DNA of 64,000 nucleotides. Source: Dromaius novaehollandiae (Eukaryota > Chordata > Aves > Casuariiformes > Dromaiidae). A model generated the notes under the pieces. It ran no database searches, had not been told where the DNA came from, and saw only the letters and a list, made by a program, of their open reading frames with translations. The stretch is from positions 40,780,544 to 40,844,543 of the forward strand of contig NC_088101.1 in NCBI RefSeq assembly GCF_036370855.1, written 5' to 3'. Positions 11,901 through 25,400 of this stretch are shown in pieces. A program made the position numbers and the translations under genes. The first letter of the stretch is position 1, and the number at the start of each line of letters is the position of its first letter.

Positions 11901-14900
11901 TTGAGCTAAATGCATAAGGCATCAATAAGATCTAAAAGCCAGAAAACTGATTTTTAGCTGCTACCATTAAGGAAGCATTATACTGAGTCTCTCAGAATGA
12001 CAAGCTTCATCTAAATCACTACCAGTGAGCTCTTCGGTACCCTGCCTGTGAAGATTTGGAACTACAGATCAAAATGAGTCAAAAAACTTCTCTTTCTTCA
12101 TGCAGCATTACAGCTTATTTCAGCTGAAAATTTGTGTGCTTCAAAGGAAATGAAGTGATTCACTAACCGCATATTCTATCTGAATGAAAATGGCTATCAA
12201 GTAAAAGGACGTTCTCACTTAGTTCTTTGAATATCTCCACTTTTTGCTTCTCTAAAAGAAAAAGCAGACGGCTATTTATTCTAATCTCCATAGAGCAGCA
12301 GTTGCTTCAGATATTAATCTGCACAATAGAACACTCCTATGTGGTTGTATATTCAGCTAATCGCATGTTTCCACAGCAGTCGTGCGACATTTTCCATAAA
12401 AGTCATATTTATGCTAGTTTCAAGTCCTGCTAATCTAGTGTTAAACTTCATGGAACAAACTGCAGGTCAACTTTTTTTCAGCTGATTAGACTTATTGGTA
12501 TTCATTAATTTCCAAAATCCTTACCACTTTCTTAGGTACACTAACAAAGATCTAGAAATTGCATTTAAAACAAAAATCCCCAAACGGTTGGTTCAAAAAA
12601 TACTTTGTGTGAATACCTACACCCCACATGGACTGAGACTGTGAATTCAAAATTAATGACAAAACTCCCAGTGATTCCACTGTGATCAAAATTTCAGTTT
12701 CTGCCATGAACAGAAATACACCTTTAACTTGTTCCCAGTAAGACGTATCAAAAATGCTCTTGCTCTAAGTTTTCCCCCCCTACCACAGCTCCCATCCAGA
12801 ACATGTCCTAGACCTCGCACTGAACTCCAGAGAAGCTTCAACATTTTTAAAAAACTCATTACAGATAACAGAATTCATTAATAATTCTACATTAGTTCTG
12901 CTAATCCCTGAACTTCAAGGAGATGTGAAGCCTTTCATAAAACAGGAATTGGTTCTTTATCTCTCGATTGCAGCTGATTTACTATATTATGGGAAGAAGC
13001 CATTTTTAATCCTAAATTACTTTAACTGTCAATACACATTTAGTTGCTTTATATTGTTCTTACTACAAAACCCACAGTGAAAAAAAATGACATGAAATCA
13101 CATTGTATTTCAGGTTTTATTGAGGGCTAAATTGCTGTTGCTTAAATGAGGCATAGCACTAACTCTTATCTAACAGGACCAAAAAGAGACTTGGCTATTA
13201 AAGATTCATTTCTGTAAGCCTTCAATATGCCAGATACATACTATTCTGCACAACTGAAGCTGCCAGCAAATGACAGCATTCTAGCTGCATAGCTTACATT
13301 AGATGCTCTTTTATACAGCAAAGAGTGATCTTAAAATTTATCGCTTTCACCAGTTAAACATTTTGGAAGTATGTTACAATCAAAAAACATTCTCCTTTTT
13401 CTCTGCAGTTATGTACAGTATAAAACAAAACCTAAGGTTTGCAGTAGAAATGAGTATGATTTGATCATATACAGGAGGTAACATCAAATTTTATTAAATA
13501 AATGACAATAATTATGTTCTGAGATTAGATTCCAATTCAAGACTACTGTAACTGACACTGCAGCAAGACACTTTCCAGAAGCATGGAAAATATAAACAGT
13601 GGACCAGATCCTCCTGTTCTGCTTCATCTTATGACTTAAATGGACAAGTCTAATCTCACTATACATCTATAGGGATCAGATATGTCTAACACAACTCATT
13701 GCCTAGCTTACTTTGCACTAGAGAAGCACTTAAACAAATATGTTAATCTTGATGTGTCATAAATAATTATTATACAGAAGTACATGTAAAGATATTCACA
13801 TTCCTAAGACTGTCAAGTGAAAGAAAAAAACCACTGGTAAGAAAAAAACATGCAAATCAAATGTTAAAGAATACAATAAAACTTAAAACTGGGACAGCAT
13901 ATTGCAAAGCCAAAAACTATAATCCCAAACAACAGTGACACAGCCTTTAATTTACAAATCAAATCTGTATCCACAGCACCGCAAAGAATGCCAAAAACAC
14001 CACTGCCACTGTGCTACTACATTCCTGCAGAACTCCAGTGCAGAAATGCAGGTTCTGCAAGAGACTGCCTGATCATCTTCAATGGGATAAACAGTGGAAT
14101 AACTGCAATTTTTAAAGGAAGGCGCCAATACAGAGAAAGTGAGCACAAATTGTGAGCCAAAACCTCTAATTTCCTTTTCCTGATTCCAAATTATCAAAAG
14201 AAATAAAGATGCTAAAAAAAAAAAACCACATCAAAAAATACACTTATCTTTTTATCAAGCAAGTTACTCCTCTCTGCTCTGGTTTCCTATAGAGGATTTC
14301 AGTGAGCCACAAAATTCCGTGAACTATTTGGCGTTTTGCAGATTTCTGAAATGAAGCACTAGCAGCTGGAATAAAAGTGTAAAAATAAAATGCACAGGCT
14401 ACAACCTGCATTTTTCCCCATTACATTAGTTCAAATGGCAAACAGCTGTAATAAAGATCTAAAAAATTTAGCATATCAACCAAATAAGAGGGATTTAATC
14501 CAACACAACCTGCACACTTTTGTCCATACTCCAAGATGGCACTATGAGTAAGGACTGCAGGCAAGGTAGATACACAGAAGCAGGTTAAAGGGGAATGCAC
14601 ACATGTCACTATAGACTACCTTCTCCTCCCTGCTGCAACAACACTTCTAAATATCAAGAGAAAAAAACCCTTGAAAACATCTAGGGGATTTTTTAAAGTA
14701 AACTTAAATTATTATAGTTGAAAGTACCCCTTTAAAGTGAATGTTTCTTTTCAATCCATATTTTCAAGGGTTTTTTTGGCCTCTGTATTTTTCAAAATTG
14801 TAAAAACATCACCAGTCCCATTTTCTTGGCTATTTTGTTCTGAAATACAGTAACCTGAAAGGCAAAACAATGTATGCTGAAGAACAACAATAAACAACTC

Positions 14901-16301
14901 AATGTGCGTAAATCTGACTATTTTGTGAAGATGTTTTAGACAATAGCTGTCAACCAAAATTTAGTTATTTATGCATCATGAACTGTTTCAAAAAAGATAC
15001 TGTCAAACATTTAAATTATAAGTACAGTATTTAAAGGATGTATACATGAGTATTCTTGTGCATCATAAAAAAATTAGTAAGACAAATAACCTTATAATAT
15101 GAACAACATTTAGTTTTACTAGCTTTTGGTAAGCTACACTGCAAGTATCCGAGGCACTTACAGCAAACTATGTGATTTCTCTAACATAATTCACAGATTT
15201 GAAAAGAGATGTCAGACTGGCAAGAAGTAGAAATGGTTAGCATCAGTCCAGTGGCCACAAAACAATTTTGTGTTTACCCAACATGAAACTCGCTGCTGCT
15301 GCTATCAGCAATGTTAGCAAAGTTGCCAACAACTGAATGGCTGAATGACTCCTGCTTTTCCCTCTGCCCAACAGAAAGCGCTTCAGCACAGCATTAACAT
15401 CACAGATATGCTGTAGCAAGGAGGCTTACATGTTTATTGCCCAATATATGACTGTTCTGCAAACAGAATGAAAGTTTTGCCCCTCCAGGAGTATTAATCG
15501 TCTTTCAATAATATTTTAAAAATCCTTAATAAGGTAGTGGGGAGGCAGCTGCAAATACAATTAAGACTGGAATGACTTTAGAGCTTTTCCTTTTAGAGCA
15601 GTTTCAGAAGTTTCCTATAATCTAACACCACACATACTTTGGATAATTGGAAAAAGCAAAAGACAGTTGATTTAAAAAGGTAAGTCAGCTGGTCCTAAAC
15701 TGGTGCTTATTGTAAGCCATATGATTTGACAGTGGCCCTTGCTATAGAAGGTCCACTCCGAAATGAAATCGGCAAAGATGAGCAATTGCATAGGAAAACT
15801 TTTCTAGGGAGAGAAGCACTTTGAAAGTCAGTTTCATTCAATAACAGAACTCTGCCAATGCTCAATGAGTACCTTTACTAAGCAAACTACATTATTACTA
15901 TTATTATATAGTTCTGCCTCTTCCTTGATTACTCTATTATTCCATAATTTAGTATATATACTGTTCCATTACAGTAGATACTTAGCACATATACCATAAA
16001 GAATAGTAGCCTACAATTTAAAAATGTTACTCAAAAAATTGCCAGTAGATGGTCTCTATGCATGAATTTGCAATTAACTTTTGCAGTCAGGTAAGGGTCT
16101 TCCACAAAACCTGGCTCAACATAATATTTTTAGACTTACACTCAGTGTATATATAAAATCAAGAAACCATCTGCACGTACAATCAAGTAACCACCTATCC
16201 TTTTCATGAACTATACATGCTCTAAAAAGCAAAACAGTTAACAGCTGCAACAGGTGTGCTGGGATCATACCAAAAAAAGACAAAAACAAGGAGAAATAGA
16301 A
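8975..16301. other. Intergenic DNA downstream of PLRG1, no gene recognised
   Basis: AT-rich DNA with many TTTATT strings (minus-strand AATAAA), so an alternative longer PLRG1 3' UTR cannot be excluded for the part nearest the gene. A G-run lies at 10,875–10,912, and a weak copy of the GATCC-type palindromic fossil may lie at 13,594–13,680. No coding exon was seen. Confidence 0.45.
10875..10912. repeat. G-rich homopolymer tract
   Basis: Runs of seven or more G interrupted by single C or A residues, followed by an A run. The plus strand has enough G runs to form a quadruplex. Confidence 0.75.
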
Positions 16302-16307
16302 TTTATT
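16302..16307 (-). terminator. PLRG1: PLRG1 polyadenylation signal AATAAA
   Basis: The first AATAAA on the minus strand after the PLRG1 stop, about 130 bases downstream of it, giving a short 3' UTR. Further copies exist beyond, so longer forms are possible. Confidence 0.6.
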
Positions 16308-16433
16308 ATAAAACATGTTGAAAAAGCAGTAACTTTAGCTGAGTTCCTGCTCTGCTGTTCTAGGCAGAACATAACATGACTGAATACTTTCAGGAAAGCC
16401 AAAACAAAATTATAGCATACGTATGTAGCCGTA

Positions 16434-19400
16434 TTAAAATCGCTTTCTCTTGATAATTTCCGGTTTCCAGCTGACAGGATGAGTTTCTTCAGTCTGAAGG
16501 GAAAAAGAAAAATCTCATAAGGATATTTTTAACTTGAAATTTATCTGTAATTAAGGTTCAGTTTAAAATATTACTTACATTTCAATGTTATGTATGAAAT
16601 AGACTGTATATCCTATGTAACTACTATATTATGTAATTTGTTTACCCAAATTAAATGTTATTTTAGTTCATCCCACTGTCTGAAGTACATGACAAGGTCT
16701 CTACTTTTCTTCAGTTTTTTTTTTTTTTTTTTGACAACAAGAGTAAAAATAAGATTGTCAGTGGCAGTTCAGAAAAAAAATGTATTAGTGATCAAAGTAC
16801 AGGAATAGGAATTCCACAGCCAGTCCTTCTACCAACATCCACATGCGTGTTGACAAGTTTCCTGATCTCTACATTTTGCCCAATTGTGGATAAACAACAA
16901 ATAAAATATTCCTTTTTCCTTTATAGCTCAGTGTTACTCCAAGTCTGATTCAATGCAGAAAATCCCTAGGTTTAATACTTACATTCTTTATATTGAAGAC
17001 TTACTGTGTTGAAGACACACTGATACAGAGAAACTATACACTGAACTATCATCTAGTACATTAGTATACTCATTCAGAATTTAGCACGGTATTTTGGAAC
17101 TAAGCTGTTTACTCTGAATTCTAGTCATCTACCTTTGATTTTTAATATAGATTATATACAGAAGTACAGTAAATCTTCAAATTTTAAACAATCTTTGTCT
17201 AGTTCCTATCTTTTAATGATTATAAATACAGTCCCCTACTGGCTTCAAAATTAAATATATACTTTTATTGTAATGAGATGTCTCCAAACTGCATCACAAA
17301 GACTTTTGCAGAAGAGTACATGTACCTGAGACTTCTTATAGCATTAAATAAGAAATCAGGAGTTTGGAAACTAGCTGCTGCTGTCCTCTTTCTGTAATTA
17401 CATACTCATTCTTTTCAAACATTAATGACAAGACTAATTGAACAAATCCGTATACACGGCTCCTATGGATATATGCCATTTGTTCCAAATCCATTGGTTT
17501 CATGGCAATACAATTCAAAAGTCACTTTAACATACCGCAGTATCATCTTCTCTGTACACTTTTATGGTTTTATCAGCCTCAGCAGTTAGCAGTCTGCTTT
17601 CTGACTGGTCAAAAACACAAGCAAATATTCCCGATTCACTGTCCAAAGAACCTGGCTGTACAGCTGCATGTACTCTCTGGAAGTTATACCCAGTTCTCCA
17701 GTCCCAAAGATGCATAGTACCATTATCAGCTGCAAAAAAAGAAACATGATTATAATTTTAACCAATTAATTTCTACTATTTTTCCTAAAAACAGTGTCAT
17801 GAACAACTGTTTAATGCATCAGGAACATGTTAACTGTAATGTTCACGTGGAATAGCTCAGCATATCACATAGTAGTATCCTGTTTTCTGCTCGTTTCCTT
17901 CTTAAATAAGGAGGGTCACTCTTGTTTAAGAAGGCTGATGGAAGCTTCCTCAGAAGCTCATCGAACTTTGCATCAGATAGCCCAGACAGCTGGCATACTA
18001 AGGCACAAGGCAATTGCAGTAAGTTGGTTTGGAAGCAAAGAAAGGACTTCAATTCTGAATCAGTTCCCTATTCAGTAGCTCTAATAAAATTGACCAAAGA
18101 GATATCATCCTGTTAAACAGATCACAAACATTCACTGCTGAATTTGTCAGCAAGGGACATAGAACCTCTGCAAACATTCAGCTTATTTCAACTACTAGTT
18201 TAAACCACTGTCACCATTATTGCTAGCAGCATCAGCTTAAGGGTATTCATACAGATCTGAACTCCCTGTTCTGAAGGATGCTCTCAAAGCAACTTTTTCA
18301 GTTTCAGTAAATAAATAAAGAAAAAAAGACCTAGCTGAACCAGACCTATTAAAATTTTCATTTCTTCACTGATGCCAACTAGACAAGAAATCCAATTGTT
18401 TCAGGAAGTATGCTTCTAAGGTAAGAGACTCAAAGGTAACCTCAAATTATTTTAACTCAGCATCAGCTTCTTTGAAGTTGTAGATAGCATAAGGATGTAA
18501 GAAAGTCCATATCCAAACAGTATCTTAAAATAAAACCACACACACACACACACACACAAAATAATTAGAAAAACAATCTTCTGATGTGGAAAAAGAACAA
18601 TTTTTCTAAAGCCTCAATTACTTTAACACAAAAAAATCCTGCAAGTACCTTCTAGAAATGTCTTCAAAAACAATAGAGAATGAAGTATTAAAAAACCCTT
18701 AGCAGTTTGTCAAGTTCTTGCTTTCACAATGAATGCACATGTTCTCAAATACAATTTTATCCTCATTCTAAGATCACGGATACCATATTATATTTACTTG
18801 AAATCATAACTAGGGTAAGCTGACAACATAATTAGCTATCTTCCAGCTCAACACATTTCCATTTTACAGTATTAAATGTAGGCTTGGGATTTGGAATATC
18901 AAATGGGACCAAGAACAGAAAAAAAATTTTAGTGTTCAAAAGTGCAACTTAACAAAGAAGTAACAGCTTTCAGAACAATTATGCTTTGTATACAAACATA
19001 GAAGTGTTTTTTTAAGTAGCTTGCTTACTGCAAACTTATGGAATCTAAATCTTAAACTGAACTTTTTAGCTCATGTACAATATTGTGAATTAAGTCCCAA
19101 TCTTGGTTACTACTACCCAAAAGATTAGAGAAGTAAAACCAAGGGCTGAAAACTCAAGACTCCAGGAGTAATTTGGAGCAATACAGACAAGCCTCTTAAT
19201 TTACTTTCCTATGACTGCTAGAGCTCTACTAGGACCGCCTTGTTTAAACAACTGGTCTAAGATCAATCAAACATTTGGATTCGACCTCCTGCTTTAACTG
19301 TGATTTCTCACATGATCTTGGGTTCTTTCTCTAGAACTCTGTTCTCAAGCTATGAAATTAGTGCTTCCTTTTTCATACTATTTGTTCATTTTCTATTTAT

Positions 19401-22400
19401 GATAGCATCTACAATTTAAAAAACCTTACTATCACCCTACTATGTAGGCACAGTACTCTAATGAAAAGCAGATTTGAATTCAGTTGAGGTTTCTGTAAGC
19501 TAGTTTCATAAAAGCTTGCCACTAAAAAAGTCTACACATTTACCATCTTGTTCAAACAAACTCTCAGAAACATCAAATATGGTTTTAGTAACATATACTT
19601 CCATCACACCAATTTTATTACAATGCTTGGGTAACCGCATTATAGAAAAATACCACCTGCAATATGAGGTAATCAAGATTCTTATAAAATTATTCATGAG
19701 CAGATTTAGTAAGGAAGCATTCAGGCTTCTCTTCCTACCCCCCCAACAGACACATGCACATAAACCAGTAATTCCCACATATTTGGGGCTCAAAGACCAA
19801 CACTCTAAATGTTTCAGATGATCATGTTAATTCACAAAGCTTCTGAGTGACAAATTAAATCAATGTGTTCACAATGGACACAAAATCCTCCCACAGAATA
19901 TGTAGACACTGGAGCAAAGTGGCTAGTTTCCCAACTTTAGAATGCTTGCATATATAATATAGCTGAGTAAACCTGGTTTTGATTCACAGAGCCAAATACA
20001 GTTTGAAGATTAGCTATTAAGCTAAGATCTGATACAATGCAAAGATAACATCAGAAAACGCATGTAATAAACTTCTAGACAGCAGAGCCAATGCATTTGT
20101 GCTGCATACAAAACAGGGAAGAGTTAAGATTTAAATGGTACAGCAGGCTCTAGCAGGATTTTTGTGTCTCCTCTATCCATTCTCACTGCATCAACATGTG
20201 ACTAAGCAGCCACCAAGGAGCCAGGGGTCTCCTAGTCTACTTCTGATTTCCAGTCCGTTTGTGAGGGGACACTAGTGATTCAGATTCAAGAGATCCAACG
20301 GGATGGACTCTGAAGCCATGCGCAATAGTCAACTGAGAATGGGAAACCTCTTCCCTGCTGTGGGCTGAAACTACTTTCAAATGCATTTTTGGGCATGCAA
20401 TTCAGTTAACACCAAAGAAAATAAAGTTACCCTGCTCCCTATGAAATGAAGTTGTGGGCTGTAGCTGGCTTGTAAGCCCAGCTAAAGAAGGGCTCCATGA
20501 GCATCTTTGCCTAAGGACCTCCAGGCACATAAACAGTAAGGGAAGGAAATATCAGTAAGTATTTCTCACTTTACCTCCTGAGACCAAAACTCCATCTGAA
20601 TTTACAGCCAGTGTGTTGATAATAGCATTGTGACCAGAGAGGTTCTGAATGAAGTTTCCGTCTGGAAATTTCCACTGTTTAATATTATCTGGAGAACCAG
20701 ATGCGAATGTGTAACTGAAAGAAGATTAGGACAGTAAATTGGAATTTAAAATAAGGATAAGCCAATGTCAAAGTAAGGAGAGCCAATGCCTTTCACTAAA
20801 ACTACTGCTGAACTAGTTGCAAAGTTCCTTAATATTACATATTTTGCATAAATACGAAGTGATTTTACAAAATAATGAATGAGAACAGTAATTACATAAT
20901 TGTTTCCTTTTCATTCTATAGATTATCTAAACTTTATAAATCACAAGGCTCTCCTGTGCCATATACGATGACAATATGCAAACAAACATAAAATATATTT
21001 TTAAAATTTTGGAGAGCATAAAAAACTAATGTTCTTGTCCATAGTTATTCTGGCAGGTTTAAGGGCACCATCGAGTATCAGGGAGAAAAGAGGGGGGGAA
21101 AAAAAGTGTTTCCTCATTTTAACATATGCATTTACATAGGTTATTTGGGTAGCACATACAAAAGCCTTTAGCAATATTTTCAGCTGCCACCATGTCTAAA
21201 GCAATTTGCTGTCTACTTAACAGATCCTGCAGTTTTTTCACCCACTGTTTTTATAGGGATTTATGAGACTAGATAACTGTTGATGCAACAAAATATAGCA
21301 TCTTAAATTGGTACCTTGCCACCATCTGCTTCAAAGATTAATTACTTATAAAAGTTTCTCTGTAAGACCAGTTATATTGAAGCATCTTGTGCAGTGAAAC
21401 ACAGATTCAAAAAAAAAAAATCCCTTGCAGTAGTTGTTGTCTCCTTTAGCATTATTGACACACAGACAATTTTACAAAACTTCCTCACTTTCTGCTAATG
21501 TTCAATTATGTAATTATTATTAGTCTTAGGAAGCCCAGTGTAACTGATCTCTCACAGACTGCATCAAAGCACATATAAGGAGCTCTGTGGAATATAAAAA
21601 ATTCTGAGAATTACTAACATACACCAGCACCAATACGTGGAGAATGGAATCAGTGTACTAAAGGCTTTTGGGAACCAATATTTTACTAATATGTATCTTT
21701 TTAAAGCATTCTAAGCTCTTCTTTCATTAATTTTTCCACACTGTTCTCTCCTATCATTTTAAATCATCATTCATATTGACTTTGTCACTGCCCAAAGTTA
21801 CAAACTGTGAAAGGGTAAAGGAAAGAGGAAAACTTACTGTCTTGGATGTAGTACAACTGCTCTTACAGATTTCTTGTGGTTTGTTAAAGTAACACGAGTT
21901 TTTCCTGCCACCAAATCCCAAAGCCTTATTGTAGTATCATGACTGCCTGCAATGAAAGTAACAAAAAATAGTAAAAACTATTATTCTAATTCTATTGCTT
22001 TCATATGACAGCCAAGCTTGAGAGAGTGCGCGCGAGAGAGCGTGCGTGAGAGAGAGAGAGAGAACATTGTTGTATTTTAACTACGGAAAAATGATGAAAA
22101 CACGCCATGTGAGCCCCAAGTTCTTTACCACCAATACCACCTCAGAAGTAAAATATGCTGAGTGTTAACAGTCTCCAGCACTACTGGAAAGGTTTACAAG
22201 ATATAAGGAATATTTTATGCAATTTGAAATTCAAGAATAATTAAGTAGTTACAAAACAAAGCTGGATTTTGATGTAGTGAGAAAGAAGTAGTTCATTTTT
22301 AACCATGGAACTGGGCATTTAACTGGATGATGGACAATTGCAGAAGACTGCACAAAATACAAAGACTCAATCCACATTACAAGAACTTTAAACTTTAAAC

Positions 22401-25400
22401 AGAGGAAATGCAGAAAAACAGAGTTCTTTTTAAGCAATGCACAAGTATATTTGCTTAAGCCTACTATTAATAGTATAAAATAATCACTATACAGCCCACT
22501 TAACAGGAAACTAACAAGAGAAATAAATTAAATAAATAAATTAACAGAGATAACAGTATCTTCATCACATGATTACAGAACAGATATTTATTATTGTTGT
22601 ATAGATTACATGATTGAAAAACAATTATTGTCCACTCTACCTGTAATAATTTGTGGTTCTGCAGCTTGGCACTTCACTGTTGCAACTGCATTTGTGTGTC
22701 CTGACAGTGTGTGCACACTGGCTTTTGTTCTCACATCCCATATCTATGAAACCACAGTAAATTACAGAGGTCAAGAAAAGGCGCCTATTCAATGTATTTT
22801 AGGTACTGTCACAGATGGTAAGAAATTCTTGCTGTAGTTCTATGAGTAAAACTGTAGTATTTAGTCTGTTTTTTATCACCACAGAACTGCCCCAATTTGC
22901 CTCAATTGACAAATTTCAAGGGAAGTGGAGAGCCTGGTACTCAATTTTTATGATATATAGATAACTTACTGCAAAGTCAGTCAACATAAAGGTATACCAT
23001 CTTCTAAAAACAAGAAACTAAAGCGACTATATATAACGTAGCCTACCTACCCAATTAAGTAGTAAAACATTCTCCTGAAATTACACTGCATTTGTCTATA
23101 TTTGGGGTACAATCAAATGCTTAAGTTTCTATCTACAAAGGAAGACAAAGTTAACATAAAATCATCTTTGCATTTTAATCCTGATATGTCTTTAACCTTT
23201 GTTAACTGTTTACTTTCATAAATGGAAGGTGTTAAAACAAAGTTTTACTTACTCGTGCTGTTGAATCTCTGCTACATGTCACCAGTACATCTATTGTTGG
23301 ATGCAAGTCTAAACCATAGACAGCACTTAGGTGACCATGATAATGTCTGATAACCTAGATGAATTTTTTAAAAAAAAGTTTAACTGGATACTTAAAGGAA
23401 TATTTTAAATGTTTTGATTTTTATATTTGCCCCTACCGATTAACTCTAATTAAAGAAACCAAAGCTTACCTTATTGTATTCAAGATCCCAGCATTTCACT
23501 TGTTTGTCTTCTCCACAAGAAAACAAGTACGGACTTCTGGCACTTACTATCACCCCTCGTACAGTACTGATGTGTCCCGTCAAAGACAATTTTAATTTGC
23601 CACTAGCAAGGTCCCAAATCTGCATCAAAATAGGTATTTTGAGACAGATGAATATAAAGCTACACAGTGGTAGCCTGGGTAAATAGCCTAGGTAAAAGGT
23701 CAATTGAAGTTAAAAATTCTAAGAATTACAGTGACATAAATGTTTGCTAACTACTACCATACGATGAATAAGATCTCAAGAAGAAATAATACTCCACAAA
23801 TCCTCTTGTGCTTGTGACTAGGTAACAAGAGGGGGGAGAAAGAAGGAAAAAAAAAAAAAAAAGAAAACCACACACATTCTATAGCTGACTATTTTGTACC
23901 CACTAACCAAGAAATTGTTTCCAGGGACTGAAAACATTTCTAAATAGCATGAGAAAGACAACTTAATTTGTCAGTAATTTCTTCCAACCCCTTACCTTTA
24001 TAGTTCTGTCAGCTGAGCCAGTAACAAACCATTGATTTCCTGGTTCTACTGCAATGCATCTCACCCAGCCCAGATGACCACTGATAACCTTTAGACAAAC
24101 AAGAAATTTGCAAAAATCAGAAATAAACATATCTGTCAATATAATTCTCCTTCTCTAACACTGAAATTTGTCTGTATTAGATAAGAAATGCATGCTCCCC
24201 TGAAAAGTCAGATCTGAGTTTAGATCTGATAGGAGCTTGATTTTTAGTTCTAATTTCTAGTAATCTCTCTTCATTTAACATGTCATAAACCAGACCTACA
24301 GAACTTGTAATGGGGAAAAACCCTGCACCAATAAGCCACTGTTTCAAATCCTTTATGAGTCCATAATATTGTGGCTCAACACTTGAGACTTCGCAGAGGA
24401 GGACTGTATTTAAGTGCAGCTTCTTTAAGCTGCTATGTAGTGCTTATACAATAATAAAAAAATAATTCCTCTGCCAAAGAATCTGACTGGAAAAGATAAA
24501 AATCTTTAAAGTTTATCACACTACAAAAATGTAAAAAAAAATAATATTCACAACATAATTTACTAAATAAAATGAAAAGTTTCTAATCTAATCTTGTTAT
24601 TTAAGGAGAGAGTATGCATATAACTTAGGCATGATCACTGTTCATTTGATTTCATTTTGTTCCATTTCATGAATGAGAAACAGAAATTAAAATCTAAGTT
24701 TTGAAGTCTTCGTAGAACATAAAACATTCATTTACTTTGCATGCATGTCTGTAAGTTCATAACTTACTCTGTAGAGTTTCCAAGGTGGATGCCACTGAGG
24801 TTTGGGCATGGTTGGAGCTTTCTTTGCCATTAACGCAGAATTTTTGTTTCCACCAGCTTCCATCATGGCCTATAAAGTAAAGGAAGGTTACTCTTATGCT
24901 TTATAATCAATCTGTTCATATAAAGTCTAAAGCCTCCTTGTTGTGCCATGTCAAAACTGATTAAACTTATTCAGTCAGGACTCCACAGAACTCACAGCTG
25001 AAGCTGGAAGTGGTCTGGTGAACACTACCTACTTTGACAGCAGAAGCCTTATACATAACAAACTCACCATGGGCACACCAGGAGGCTGCGAGCGCTCAGA
25101 CACTCCAGCATGCCTGTAAATGTCACCCACACCAGCAGCTGTCCGATTAGCATCCAACCTAGGTTGAGTGAAAAAGGTTAACATATTGGAATCAACTTCT
25201 TCCTTTCACAAAGTAAATGGAAAAGGTACAAAGTGTTCAAACACATAACCAAAAGAAAAAACAAAATGTTTTCCCTTGCATCTAATCAGATTTTTCCATG
25301 TTTCAACTTGTGTCCATTGCCTCTCTTGACATCCAAGAACAGTGCACAGAAAAACAATGCCCAGCCATGCTAAAAACTGTTTTTAAAAAACAATTTAGAG

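Noticed and set aside
1-16301. Exons of DCHS2, the expected next gene beyond PLRG1
   Set aside because: No cadherin-type motif (DxNDN or LDRE) was found on the minus strand; the gene probably starts further left.
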